A stretch of 64,000 nucleotides of DNA from Pseudomonas canadensis (GCF_000503215.1 NZ_AYTD01000017.1:248001-312000); one strand, 5' to 3'; counted from the stretch's first letter, positions 52,075-61,473 are shown. Notes: generated by a model from the letters alone, not told the origin. Made by a program: numbers and translations.

Positions 52075-54354
52075 CTAAAGGGTTTTCGCCGAAGCCGGGT
52101 TGATCATCCGCGTCAGCCCCAGGTTTTTCAGGGCCAACTGCAGCGAGCTGTGGATAACTTGCGGGTTGTCGATGGTCATCAACTCCGCCAGCAAGTCCTT
52201 GGCCATGCTCAACTCAACCTGGCGCAACATCCACTTCACTTTCGGCAAGTTGGTGGCGTTCATCGACAGGCTGTCAAAACCCATCGCCATCAACAGCACT
52301 GCCGCCGCCGGGTCGCCGGCCATTTCGCCGCAGATGCTCACCGGCTTGCCTTCGGCATGGGCGTCGCGCACCACATGTTGCAGTGCTTGCAGAACCGCCG
52401 GGTGCAGGTAGTCGTAAAGGTCGGCCACCCGTGGGTTGTTACGGTCCACGGCCAGCAGGTATTGGGTCAGGTCGTTGGAACCTACCGAGAGGAAGTCCAC
52501 CTGGCGCGCCAGCTCCTTGGCCTGGTACACCGCCGCCGGGATTTCGATCATCACGCCAATCGGCGGCATCGGTACGTCGGCACCTTCGTCGCGCACTTCG
52601 CCCCAGGCGCGGTGGATCAAGTGCAGCGCCTCTTCCAGCTCGTGGGTGCCGGAGATCATCGGCAGCAGGATGCGCAGATTGTTCAGGCCTTCGCTGGCCT
52701 TGAGCATGGCGCGGGTCTGTACGAGGAAAATTTCAGGGTGGTCGAGGGTTACGCGAATGCCGCGCCAGCCCAGGAAGGGGTTGTCTTCCTTGATCGGGAA
52801 ATAAGACAGTGACTTGTCGCCGCCGATATCCAGGCTGCGCATGGTCACCGGCAACGGGTGGAAGGCCTGCAGTTGCTCGCGATAAATCGCCAGCTGCTCC
52901 TTCTCGCTCGGGAAACGCTGGTTGATCATGAACGGCACTTCGGTGCGGTACAGCCCCACGCCTTCAGCGCCGCGCTGTTGCGCACGGGCCACGTCGGCCA
53001 GCAGGCCGGTGTTGACCAGCAGCGGCACGCGATGGCCGTCGGTGGTTACGCACGGCAGTTCGCGCAATGAATCGAGGCCCAGCGCCAGTTGTTTCTCTTC
53101 CTCAACCACTTCGGCGTATTGCTTGCGCAACACTTCGCTGGGGTTGGTGAACACTTCACCGCGATGGCCATCGACGATCATGCCGATGCCGTCGACCTTG
53201 GCATACGGCAGGTCGACCAGGCCCATCACCGTCGGGATGCCCATGGCACGCGCCAGGATCGCAACGTGGGAGTTGCCCGAACCGAGTACCGAGACCAGGC
53301 CCACCAACTTGCCCTCGGGCACTTCGCCGAGCATGGTGGCGGTCAGTTCCTCACTGATAAGGATGGTGTTGTCGGGGTAAACCAGGTTGGTAGTGCGGTC
53401 TTCCTGCAGCTTCGCCAGCAGACGGCGACCGAGGTCGCGCACATCCGAGGCCCGCTCACGCAGGTAGTCGTCATCCATCATTTCGAAACGGTTGACGTGA
53501 TCGGTCACCACCTGGCGCAGTGCGCCCTGGGCCCACTGGCCGGTCTTGATCACCGTCTTGACTTCGTTACCCAACGACGCGTCGTCGAGCATCATCTGGT
53601 ACACGTCGAACAGCGCACGCTCTTCGGGGCGCAGCTGGGTGGCCAGCTTGTTCGACAAGTTGCGCATGTCGGCGCGCACGCCTTCCAGGGCGGTTTTGAA
53701 CAGTTTGATTTCAGCGTCGATGTCGTTGACGGTCTTGTCCGGCACCACATCCAGGTCCGCTGGCGGCAACATGACTACCGCCGTACCGACCGCAGCGCCC
53801 GGTGAACCCGGCACGCCGACGAACTTGGCTTCCTGGATGCCCTTACCCTCACGCCCCAGGCCGCGAATCGAGCCGGTGGCTTCGGCGTGGGCGATAACCC
53901 CAGCAAGCTGCGCGCTCATGGTCACGAGGAAGGCTTCTTCACCTTCGTCGAACTGGCGGCGTTCTTTTTGCTGGATGACCAACACGCCGACGACGCGGCG
54001 GTGGTGAATGATCGGTGCGCCTAGGAACGAGGCGTAACGCTCTTCGCCGGTTTCGGCAAAGTAGCGATAACGCGGGTGATCGGCCGCGTTTTCAAGGTTC
54101 AGGGGTTCTTCACGCGTCCCCACCAGGCCCACCAGACCTTCATTGGGCGCCATGCTGACCTTACCGATCGAGCGCTTGTTCAAGCCCTCGGTGGCCATCA
54201 GCACAAAACGGTTGGTCTCGGGGTCCAGCAGGTAAACCGAGCAGACCTGGCTGCCCATGGCTTCCTTGACGCGCAACACAATAATCCCCAACGCCGCCTT
54301 GAGATCCTTGGCGGAGTTAACTTCCTGGACGATCTTGCGCAGCGTATTGAGCAT
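52075..54354 (-). CDS. ptsP: PEP-protein phosphotransferase PtsP (enzyme I-Ntr)
   Basis: The 759-residue first component of the nitrogen-related phosphotransfer system, which passes phosphate from PEP to NPr. An N-terminal GAF domain (about 1-160) precedes the enzyme I core, with the phosphorylated histidine in SGNSHVAILARAMG (H363), the metal-binding EVPFMINQRFP region and the C-terminal cysteine in VSICGEMAGDP. Its ATG lies 22 bp after the rppH stop, so the two are cotranscribed. Confidence 0.95.
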   Translation of the reverse strand: MLNTLRKIVQEVNSAKDLKAALGIIVLRVKEAMGSQVCSVYLLDPETNRFVLMATEGLNKRSIGKVSMAPNEGLVGLVGTREEPLNLENAADHPRYRYFAETGEERYASFLGAPIIHHRRVVGVLVIQQKERRQFDEGEEAFLVTMSAQLAGVIAHAEATGSIRGLGREGKGIQEAKFVGVPGSPGAAVGTAVVMLPPADLDVVPDKTVNDIDAEIKLFKTALEGVRADMRNLSNKLATQLRPEERALFDVYQMMLDDASLGNEVKTVIKTGQWAQGALRQVVTDHVNRFEMMDDDYLRERASDVRDLGRRLLAKLQEDRTTNLVYPDNTILISEELTATMLGEVPEGKLVGLVSVLGSGNSHVAILARAMGIPTVMGLVDLPYAKVDGIGMIVDGHRGEVFTNPSEVLRKQYAEVVEEEKQLALGLDSLRELPCVTTDGHRVPLLVNTGLLADVARAQQRGAEGVGLYRTEVPFMINQRFPSEKEQLAIYREQLQAFHPLPVTMRSLDIGGDKSLSYFPIKEDNPFLGWRGIRVTLDHPEIFLVQTRAMLKASEGLNNLRILLPMISGTHELEEALHLIHRAWGEVRDEGADVPMPPIGVMIEIPAAVYQAKELARQVDFLSVGSNDLTQYLLAVDRNNPRVADLYDYLHPAVLQALQHVVRDAHAEGKPVSICGEMAGDPAAAVLLMAMGFDSLSMNATNLPKVKWMLRQVELSMAKDLLAELMTIDNPQVIHSSLQLALKNLGLTRMINPASAKTL

Positions 54355-54376
54355 GGCTCGGGGTCGAACTCCGTCG

Positions 54377-54856
54377 TCAGTCGCGCGCTAAAAGGCGCGG
54401 GGCAAGCTCTTTGAGAGCGCGACGATAAACTTCGCGCTTGAATGTCACCACCTGGCCCAACGGGTACCAATAGCTGACCCAGCGCCAACCATCGAACTCC
54501 GGTTTACCGGTCAAATCCATCCGCACCCGCTGCTCGTTGGAGATCAGGCGCAGGAGAAACCACTTCTGCTTCTGGCCGATGCACAGCGGTTGGCTGTGGG
54601 TACGCACCAGGCGTTGCGGCAAACGATAGCGCAACCAGCCACGGGTACACGCCAGAATTTGTACATCTTCGCGCTCAAGGCCGACTTCTTCATTCAACTC
54701 ACGGTACAAGGCGTCTTCAGGGGTTTCGTCGGGGTTGATTCCACCTTGAGGAAACTGCCAGGCATCTTGGTTGATTCGGCGAGCCCATAGCACCTGTCCG
54801 GCATCATTCGTAAGAATAATCCCGACATTAGGACGGAAACCATCGGGGTCGATCAC
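54377..54856 (-). CDS. rppH: RNA pyrophosphohydrolase
   Basis: RppH removes pyrophosphate from mRNA 5' ends and starts RNase E decay. The 159-residue protein has the Nudix box GGINPDETPEDALYREL..EEVGL (about 38-60). The start is a GTG at 54856, giving the family N-terminus (V/M)IDPDGFRPNVGI, with a gagg ribosome-binding site; an upstream ATG would add 20 residues not seen in the family. It is first in the rppH-ptsP pair. Confidence 0.93.
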   Translation of the reverse strand: MIDPDGFRPNVGIILTNDAGQVLWARRINQDAWQFPQGGINPDETPEDALYRELNEEVGLEREDVQILACTRGWLRYRLPQRLVRTHSQPLCIGQKQKWFLLRLISNEQRVRMDLTGKPEFDGWRWVSYWYPLGQVVTFKREVYRRALKELAPRLLARD

Positions 54857-54999
54857 GGCAACAACCTCGCAAACGCATGTCGCCGCATTGTTCCACAAAG
54901 GTTGATGAAGCGGCAACGAGGCTTCTTACCTTATGTGCACTCTTGTGAAAAGACCGTATTCTGGACGCCTTTTTACAGACATTTCAGCGAGTAACTGCA

Positions 55000-55656
55000 A
55001 TGCGCCTGGCTTTATTCGACTTGGACAACACCCTCCTCGGCGGTGACAGCGATCACGCCTGGGGCGATTACCTCTGTGAACGCGGGATTCTTGACCCGAT
55101 CGCCTACAAGGCACGCAACGACGGGTTCTACCAGGACTACCTGGCCGGCAAGCTCGACAACGCCGCCTACCTGAACTTCAGCCTGGAAATCCTCGGCCGC
55201 ACCGAGATGGCCCAACTGGACGAGTGGCACAACGACTTCATGCGCGACTGCATCGAACCGCTGATGCTGCCCCTGGCCGCAGAATTGCTGGCCAAGCACC
55301 GCGCCGCCGGTGACAAGCTGGTGATCATCACCGCCACCAACCGTTTCGTCACCGCGCCGATTGCCGCACGCCTGGGCGTGGACACCCTGATCGCCACCGA
55401 ATGCGAGATGGAAAACGGCCGCTACACCGGACGCAGCACTGATATTCCGTGCTTTCGCGAGGGCAAGGTGACGCGTTTGAATCGTTGGCTGGAAGAGACC
55501 GGGTATAGCCTGGAAGACAGCTACTTCTATAGCGACTCGATGAATGACCTGCCGCTATTGGAGCAGGTGACTCACCCGGTGGCAGTGGATCCGGACCCGA
55601 ATTTGCGGGCTGAAGCTGAGAGACGTGGCTGGCCGGTGATTACGCTGCGAAGCTGA
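55000..55656 (+). CDS. HAD-family phosphatase (SerB/HAD-IB type)
   Basis: A 218-residue cytoplasmic HAD phosphatase. Motif I is FDLDNTLL (D7, D9), motif II is VIITATN, motif III is the lysine in REGKVTRLN and motif IV is YSDSMNDLPLL. It belongs to the HAD-IB subfamily close to phosphoserine phosphatases; the physiological substrate is uncertain. It is divergent from rppH. Confidence 0.87.
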   Translation: MRLALFDLDNTLLGGDSDHAWGDYLCERGILDPIAYKARNDGFYQDYLAGKLDNAAYLNFSLEILGRTEMAQLDEWHNDFMRDCIEPLMLPLAAELLAKHRAAGDKLVIITATNRFVTAPIAARLGVDTLIATECEMENGRYTGRSTDIPCFREGKVTRLNRWLEETGYSLEDSYFYSDSMNDLPLLEQVTHPVAVDPDPNLRAEAERRGWPVITLRS

Positions 55657-55667
55657 TGGGTTTCACC

Positions 55668-55767
55668 TGTAGGAGCGAGCTTGCTCGCGAAAATCGTCAA
55701 TGATGACGCGGGCATTCTGAATGAACGCGGTATCCTCGCGCTTTTCGCGAGCAAGCTCGCTCCTACA
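55668..55767. repeat. REPIN, tgtaggagcgagcttgctcgcgaa type, overlapping a stop codon
   Basis: Same class as at 40718, with perfect arms. The right arm overlaps the end of the DUF2269 gene, whose TAG stop (55763-55765 on the minus strand) is the TAG of the REP core. Confidence 0.9.
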
Positions 55768-56176
55768 CGGGCTTGGCACCCATCAATCCGGCAATCGCCA
55801 CGAACCCCACCAGGCTGACCACCGCCAGCACCAACGTGAAGTTCAGGCTACCGCCCTCGCCCTTGCGCAGGCGATTGAGCCGCGCCACCAGCCAGAACCA
55901 GGCCAGCGCCGCCACGGTATAGAGGAGGCTGGAACCCAGGATCCAAGTCTGCCCCAGCGGCCAGCCGACCAGGTGCACCAGCCACCAACCGGTAAACGGC
56001 ATGCTGACCACACACACGCCCATCAACAACCAGACGAACGCCCACGGGCGCTGCACGGTCACCGCCGGACCCGCGCTGCGTTTGCGCCAGGCCAGTATCG
56101 CCAGGCCCAGGCCGCTAAGCAGCAGCAATACCGTGGCCGCGATGTGGATAACTTTCAGGGTGATCAGGGTTTCCAT
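55763..56176 (-). CDS. DUF2269-family membrane protein
   Basis: A 137-residue protein with four predicted membrane helices and a start METLITLKVIHIAATVLLL typical of DUF2269. No function is known to me. Its stop codon is part of a REP element, so its C-terminus (LMGAKPV) may have been set by REP insertion. It follows ilvA's stop by about 40 bp but is on the same strand and downstream gene order, so cotranscription is uncertain. Confidence 0.82.
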   Translation of the reverse strand: METLITLKVIHIAATVLLLLSGLGLAILAWRKRSAGPAVTVQRPWAFVWLLMGVCVVSMPFTGWWLVHLVGWPLGQTWILGSSLLYTVAALAWFWLVARLNRLRKGEGGSLNFTLVLAVVSLVGFVAIAGLMGAKPV

Positions 56177-56217
56177 GTCTCGTCTTCCTTAAAGGCCGCC
56201 CCCATCAGCGTAGTCGC

Positions 56218-57732
56218 TCAACCGAGGAACAGTTTGTAGGCCGGGTTATCGCTTTCATCCCAGTACGGGTAGCCGATGGCCTCCAGGGCTGCCGGTACCA
56301 GGTGACGCTCGTTCGCCGGCACTTGCAGGCCGGCGACCACACGACCGTCGGCTGCGCCGTGGTTGCGATAGTGGAACATCGAGATGTTCCAGCGCCCGCC
56401 CAATTTGTTAAGAAAGTTGAACAAGGCCCCCGGACGCTCCGGGAATTCGAAGCGAAACACCACTTCATTGCTGACGTGAGCCGCATGGCCGCCGACCATA
56501 TGGCGGATGTGCAACTTGGCCAGTTCGTTCTCGGTCAGGTCCAGCACCGGAAAACCATGGCCTGTCAGGCTGGCGATCAGCGCACTGCGCGGGTCGTTTT
56601 CCGGGTGGGTCTGCACGCCGACAAAGATGTGCGCCTCGCTGCCGGAGTGGAAGCGGTAGTTGAATTCTGTGATCTGGCGCTTGCCCACGGCCTCGCAGAA
56701 CGCCTTGAAGCTGCCGGGTTTCTCGGGGATGGTCACGGCGATGATGGCTTCGCGGCCCTCACCCAACTCAGCGCGCTCGGCTACATGGCGCAGGCGGTCG
56801 AAGTTGACGTTGGCGCCGGAATCGATGGCAACCAGGGTCTGCCCGGTGACGCCACGGGTCTCGACGTACTTCTTGATCCCGGCCACACCCAATGCCCCTG
56901 CCGGCTCGGTGATGGAACGGGTGTCGTCGTAGATGTCCTTGATCGCCGCACAGATTTCATCAGTGCTCACGGTGATCACTTCGTCTACATAGTCTTTGCA
57001 GATATCAAACGTGTGCTGGCCGATCTGCGCTACCGCCACGCCATCGGCGAAGATACCAACGGTTGGCAACACCACGCGCTCGCCCGCGGCCAGGGCGGCT
57101 TGCAGGCAATTGGAGTCGTCCGGCTCGACACCGATGACCTTGATGTCCGGGCGCAGGTATTTCACGTATGCCGCAATTCCGGCAATCAGCCCGCCGCCGC
57201 CCACCGGGACGAAAATCGCGTCCAGAGGCCCCGGATGCTGGCGCAGGATCTCCATCGCCACGGTGCCCTGCCCGGCAATGGTGTGCGGATCATCATAAGG
57301 ATGGATGTAGACGTAGCCTTTTTCGTCGACCAGTTTTAGCGAGTAGGCCAGGGCTTCCGGGAAGGAATCGCCATGCAGCACCACTTTGCCGCCACGCGAG
57401 CGTACGCCTTCGACCTTGATTTCCGGGGTGGTCTTGGGCATCACGATAGTAGCTTTCACCCCGAGCACCTTGGCCGCCAGGGCCAGGCCCTGGGCATGGT
57501 TGCCGGCCGACGCCGTGACCACGCCGCGTGCGCGTTCCTCAGCCGTCAGTTGGGTCAGCTTGTTGTACGCGCCGCGAATCTTGAACGAGAACACCGGCTG
57601 CAAGTCTTCACGCTTGAGCCAGACCTTGTTGCCAAGCCGCTCCGAGAGCTGGCGGGCGGTCTGCAACGGGGTTTCTACGGCAACGTCGTAGACGCGCGAG
57701 GTGAGGATCTTTTTGACGTACTGTTCAAGCAT
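56218..57732 (-). CDS. ilvA: Threonine ammonia-lyase, biosynthetic
   Basis: IlvA deaminates threonine to 2-oxobutanoate, the first step to isoleucine. The 504-residue protein has a PLP domain with K51 in VFSFKIRGAYNKL and the phosphate loop VPVGGGGLIAG, followed by two regulatory ACT-like domains (about 330-504) that confer isoleucine feedback inhibition. Length is that of the full biosynthetic enzyme. It is divergent from rpiA. Confidence 0.96.
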   Translation of the reverse strand: MLEQYVKKILTSRVYDVAVETPLQTARQLSERLGNKVWLKREDLQPVFSFKIRGAYNKLTQLTAEERARGVVTASAGNHAQGLALAAKVLGVKATIVMPKTTPEIKVEGVRSRGGKVVLHGDSFPEALAYSLKLVDEKGYVYIHPYDDPHTIAGQGTVAMEILRQHPGPLDAIFVPVGGGGLIAGIAAYVKYLRPDIKVIGVEPDDSNCLQAALAAGERVVLPTVGIFADGVAVAQIGQHTFDICKDYVDEVITVSTDEICAAIKDIYDDTRSITEPAGALGVAGIKKYVETRGVTGQTLVAIDSGANVNFDRLRHVAERAELGEGREAIIAVTIPEKPGSFKAFCEAVGKRQITEFNYRFHSGSEAHIFVGVQTHPENDPRSALIASLTGHGFPVLDLTENELAKLHIRHMVGGHAAHVSNEVVFRFEFPERPGALFNFLNKLGGRWNISMFHYRNHGAADGRVVAGLQVPANERHLVPAALEAIGYPYWDESDNPAYKLFLG

Positions 57733-57869
57733 CGGCGGGAATCACTGAGCAGGTTGGGCAGGGCCAAGGAGTCTAACCCAGCGTTTGGCCGGGCGACCAC
57801 ACGAATCCAGAGGTTTTGTTGGGTTATACTCGCGCCCCTCGATAACTCCCCGCCCGTTCCGGAGCCCGC

Positions 57870-58541
57870 ATGACCCAGGATCAACTCAAACAGGCAGTGG
57901 CCCAGGCCGCCGTCGATTTAATCCTTCCTAAACTCGACGACAAGAGCATCGTCGGTGTCGGCACCGGCTCCACCGCCAACTGCTTCATCGACGCACTGGC
58001 CCAACACAAGGGTGCATTCGACGGCGCCGTGGCCAGCTCCGAAGCCACTGCCGCGCGCCTGAAAGGCCATGGTATTCCGGTGTACGAGCTCAACACCGTG
58101 AGCGACCTGGAGTTCTACGTCGACGGCGCCGATGAAAGCGACGAGCACCTGAACCTGATCAAAGGCGGCGGCGCAGCCCTGACCCGCGAGAAAATTGTCG
58201 CGGCCGTGGCCAAGACCTTTATCTGCATCGCCGACGCCAGCAAGTTGGTGCCCGTACTCGGCGCGTTCCCGCTGCCGGTGGAAGTGATCCCTATGGCCCG
58301 CAGTCACGTGGCCCGAGAGCTGGTAAAACTGGGCGGCGACCCGGTGTACCGCGAAGGCGTATTGACCGACAACGGCAACATCATCCTCGACGTGTTCAAC
58401 ATGCAGATCACTAATCCGGTGGAGCTGGAAACTCAGATCAACGCGATCGTCGGCGTGGTCACCAACGGTCTGTTCGCCGCGCGTCCAGCCGATGTACTGC
58501 TGCTGGGCACCGCCGAAGGCGTCAAAACCCTCAAGGCCTGA
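57870..58541 (+). CDS. rpiA: Ribose-5-phosphate isomerase A
   Basis: RpiA interconverts ribose 5-phosphate and ribulose 5-phosphate. The 223-residue protein has GVGTGSTANCFIDAL, SSEATAARLKGHGIPV, DGADESDEHLNLIKGGG and the EVIPMARSHVARELVKLGG segment in order. A TATACT at 57825-57830 is a possible -10. It ends at a truncated REPIN. Confidence 0.97.
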   Translation: MTQDQLKQAVAQAAVDLILPKLDDKSIVGVGTGSTANCFIDALAQHKGAFDGAVASSEATAARLKGHGIPVYELNTVSDLEFYVDGADESDEHLNLIKGGGAALTREKIVAAVAKTFICIADASKLVPVLGAFPLPVEVIPMARSHVARELVKLGGDPVYREGVLTDNGNIILDVFNMQITNPVELETQINAIVGVVTNGLFAARPADVLLLGTAEGVKTLKA

Positions 58542-58550
58542 CACCCTTCC

Positions 58551-58606
58551 CTGTAGGAGCCGGCTTGCCGGCGATGGCGTCTTTAACATCGCCATCGCCG
58601 GCAAGG
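58551..58606. repeat. Truncated REPIN
   Basis: The left arm ctgtaggagccggcttgccg is complete; the right arm stops after cgccatcgccggcaag and lacks its outer ggctcctaca half. The break is 5 bp before the convergent SdiA-regulated-type gene's stop. Confidence 0.75.
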
Positions 58607-58611
58607 GGCAT

Positions 58612-59526
58612 TCAGGGATTGGTTTTCTTGAAGACGTAGAACAGGTTCGGCTCGCTGACGAGGTACAACGCGCCCTCGTCATCCATGGCGATCCCTTCGG
58701 CCTGAGGCACCCGCTTTTTCAGGCCATGGCGCCCGTTCAGCAGTGACAGACTGCTCAGCGGGCGACCGTCGATATCCAGTTCCAGCACCAGGAACGACTC
58801 ATCCGACAGCGCCAGTAAATGGCCGCTGCGCTCGTCGTATTGCAGGCTCGACAGGTCACGCACAAACAATCCGGCATCACGCTTGGGGTTGTTGATCACG
58901 TGCACCGAATAGGTCTTTTCCGGCTTGAAGTGGGGAAAACCGTGGACCTCGTAGATCAGCATCGGATCGCGCTCCTTGGCCACGAACAGGCGCTTACCCA
59001 CCGAGTCATAGGCCAGGCCTTCAAAGCCCTTGTTGCCGCCAACGTGCAGACCCAGGGTCATCTGCTCCGCATCGGCGGCGTCGAGGAATTGGGTGTCGTC
59101 GTCCACATGCACTTTGATCAGCCGCTGCTGGCGCTCATCGCTGATCACGTAAATGTTGTCGCTGATGAATTCCACCGCCTCGGCATCGCCAAACCCTATC
59201 AAGGGAATCCGCCGAAGGATCTTGCCCTCAAGGGACAGCTCGATCAGTTCGGCGTTTTTATTGGTGACGGTAAACAGGCTTTTGCGCACAGGATCGAAGG
59301 TCAAGGCCGACACATCGTCGTCCAACCCCTCGATCACTTGGGCTTCCAGGGTCACACGGTAGTCCGCCAGGCCAATGGAGCGTTCATCCGTCGGCTGGCG
59401 CCACGCCTGCCAGTTGAACCAGGCGCGCTCGAACAGGCGGAAATGTTGCGCAACGGCCCCGGCGCTGACCAAGGCGATCAGCGCAAGCATGATGAGAAGG
59501 GGTTTGGGGCTGGCTAGTCGTCGCAT
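58612..59526 (-). CDS. SdiA-regulated-family protein, copy 1
   Basis: A 304-residue protein with an N-terminal membrane anchor (about 11-28) and a beta-propeller-like periplasmic domain of the SdiA-regulated/YjiK family, ending GALYLVSEPNLFYVFKK. No enzymatic motif is evident. It follows a paralogue on the same strand with a 120-bp gap. The name reflects the family only; no SdiA homologue is in the window. Confidence 0.83.
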   Translation of the reverse strand: MRRLASPKPLLIMLALIALVSAGAVAQHFRLFERAWFNWQAWRQPTDERSIGLADYRVTLEAQVIEGLDDDVSALTFDPVRKSLFTVTNKNAELIELSLEGKILRRIPLIGFGDAEAVEFISDNIYVISDERQQRLIKVHVDDDTQFLDAADAEQMTLGLHVGGNKGFEGLAYDSVGKRLFVAKERDPMLIYEVHGFPHFKPEKTYSVHVINNPKRDAGLFVRDLSSLQYDERSGHLLALSDESFLVLELDIDGRPLSSLSLLNGRHGLKKRVPQAEGIAMDDEGALYLVSEPNLFYVFKKTNP

Positions 59527-59646
59527 CGGGCGGGCTCAAAATCAAAAGTGGCGAATGAATATCACGCCTGTCTGAATTTAAACTTAAACGCGCCCTGATG
59601 TCTGGCGAATGCCGCTCATAGAGACATATCCGACGTAATCGGTGTG

Positions 59647-60573
59647 CTATTTCTGCTTTTCGAAACGATAGAACAGGTTTGGCTCACTGACAATGTACAG
59701 CGTGCCGTTCTCATCCATGGTCACGCCTTCCGCCCGTGGAATGGTGTTTTTGAGACCGTTGAAACCGCCGAGCAGGGTCATGAAGCTGACTTGCTCACCC
59801 TTCTCGTCCAACTCCAGCAGCAGGTGAGAGTCGGCCGACAGCACCAGCAGATGCCCGGTGCGCGGGTCGACGGCCAGGGCCGAGAGGTTACGCATGTCCA
59901 ATTCTTTGCTGGTCAGCTTTTGCTTATCGCCGGACAGGGTCGGGCCGCCGTCGCTTTTCCAGGTGAACAGCGCCGGCGGGCGCTCCTCGCCCAGCACCAG
60001 TTGCTGGTTGCGCTTGTCCCAGGTGATGGCTTCAAAGGCTTTGTTCTGGTCTTTGGACGGGCCCAGGTCATAACTCGGGAAGTCGGCCTTGTTCAACGCC
60101 GCGGTGGTGGCGTCGACCTTGACGATGGTCAGTGTGTGCTGGCGCTCATCGACCACGGCGATCAGGCCGTTTTCCATCACTGTCACGCCTTCCGGGTTAT
60201 CCCAGCCGTTGAGCGGCATCTTGCGCAGCACATCGCCTTGCAGGCTCAACTCAGCGAGGAACGGGTTCTTGCCCATCACGGAAAACAGGGTTTTGGTCTG
60301 AGGGTTGTAGGAGACGTCGGACGCTTCGTCCTTCTCCATGCCCGGCAAAAGCTTGCCGTCGATCACGACATGGTAGTCCGGCAGCCAGACGCTTTCCTGG
60401 CGTTCAGCGGGCGATTCAAAACGCTCCAACACCCACAGGACACCCCGATCATCCCAGTGCATGATCCAGGCAAGGCCGTAGGAAATCACTCCCACCAGCA
60501 ACAGCCAGGAATACCAGCGCAAGGCAAACCGAGAACGCGGCTTGGGTGTAGCGGAGGGCAAGGACACGGCCAT
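59647..60573 (-). CDS. SdiA-regulated-family protein, copy 2
   Basis: A 308-residue paralogue of the next gene: an N-terminal membrane anchor (about 18-36), then the same propeller-like domain, with matching segments LLPGMEKDEASDVSYNP, GWDNPEGVTVMENG and TLYIVSEPNLFYRFEK. The start at 60573 is chosen because longer forms read back through a REPIN. The two copies are clearly diverged, so the duplication is not recent. Confidence 0.82.
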   Translation of the reverse strand: MAVSLPSATPKPRSRFALRWYSWLLLVGVISYGLAWIMHWDDRGVLWVLERFESPAERQESVWLPDYHVVIDGKLLPGMEKDEASDVSYNPQTKTLFSVMGKNPFLAELSLQGDVLRKMPLNGWDNPEGVTVMENGLIAVVDERQHTLTIVKVDATTAALNKADFPSYDLGPSKDQNKAFEAITWDKRNQQLVLGEERPPALFTWKSDGGPTLSGDKQKLTSKELDMRNLSALAVDPRTGHLLVLSADSHLLLELDEKGEQVSFMTLLGGFNGLKNTIPRAEGVTMDENGTLYIVSEPNLFYRFEKQK

Positions 60574-60690
60574 TGAGCGCTTTTTCCGGAAAGTCAGCGT
60601 TAGGTGATAGCACAGGAACCACAGGCCCGCGCGCAAGAGGCTGAGGATTATCCGGATGGCGTGTGAAAAAAATGCAAAAAGCGACTGAAC

Positions 60691-60777
60691 TGTAGAAGCC
60701 GGCTTGCCGGCGATGGGATCGACGGGGTGTGCCAGTTGCACCGCACTGACCCCATCGCCGGCAAGCCGGCTCCTACA
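60691..60777. repeat. REPIN, tgtaggagccggcttgccggcgat type
   Basis: Arms tgtagaagccggcttgccgg (one substitution) and gccggcaagccggctcctaca with a centre of about 40 bp. It lies between two same-strand genes, the fumarylacetoacetase-family gene and SdiA-regulated copy 2. Confidence 0.85.
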
Positions 60778-60786
60778 AGAGCGGGT

Positions 60787-61452
60787 TCAGCGAACGCTGC
60801 TTTCGAAGCGGCTCACACCCGACAACTCCAACACCAGCTCATCGCCCACATTCAGCGGGCCCACGCCGGCCGGGGTGCCGGTGAGGATCACATCGCCCGC
60901 TTGCAGCGAGAAGCAACCGGCCATGTGCTGGATCATCGGAATGATCGGGTTGAGCATCTGCGCGCTGTTGCCATCCTGGCGCACTTCGCCATTGATGCTC
61001 AGGCGGATGCCGATGTCGGTCACGTCTGGGAAGGTGCTGCCCACCACGAACGGCGCGATTACCGCCGCACCATCGAAGGACTTGGCGATTTCCCACGGCA
61101 GGCCCTTGGCTTTCAGCTCGGCCTGTTTGTCGCGCAGGGTCAGGTCCAGGGCCGGGGCGAAGCCGGAAATCGCATCCAACACTTCTTCACGGCTGGGCTT
61201 GGTCGACAAGGGTTTGCCGATCAATACCGCGATTTCCGCCTCGTAGTGCACCGAGCCGCGTTCGGTCGGGATGCTGAAACCGCCTTCCAGCGGCACCACG
61301 CAGCTGCCCGGTTTGATGAACAGCAGCGGCTCGGTGGGCACCGGGTTGTCCAGTTCCTTGGCATGTTCGGCATAGTTACGCCCGATACATACCACTTTGC
61401 CGAGCGGAAAGTGGATGTTGGTGCCGTCGACATACTTGTGCTGGTAGCTCAT
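60787..61452 (-). CDS. Fumarylacetoacetate hydrolase-family protein
   Basis: A 221-residue FAH-fold enzyme with CIGRNYAEHAKEL, the metal ligands in HYEAEIAVLIGKPL and the LTGTPAGVGPL loop. The short single-domain form includes acylpyruvate hydrolases and oxaloacetate decarboxylases; the exact reaction cannot be told. It is 21 bp after the stop of the D-2-hydroxyglutarate dehydrogenase gene and probably shares its transcript. Confidence 0.88.
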   Translation of the reverse strand: MSYQHKYVDGTNIHFPLGKVVCIGRNYAEHAKELDNPVPTEPLLFIKPGSCVVPLEGGFSIPTERGSVHYEAEIAVLIGKPLSTKPSREEVLDAISGFAPALDLTLRDKQAELKAKGLPWEIAKSFDGAAVIAPFVVGSTFPDVTDIGIRLSINGEVRQDGNSAQMLNPIIPMIQHMAGCFSLQAGDVILTGTPAGVGPLNVGDELVLELSGVSRFESSVR

Positions 61453-61473
61453 GGAACGACTCCTTCAGGGCGA

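Noticed and set aside
19622..60777. Repeated palindromes considered as a CRISPR array
   Set aside because: Repeats are dispersed, palindromic and of several sequences, with no regular spacers and no cas genes; they fit REP/REPIN elements.
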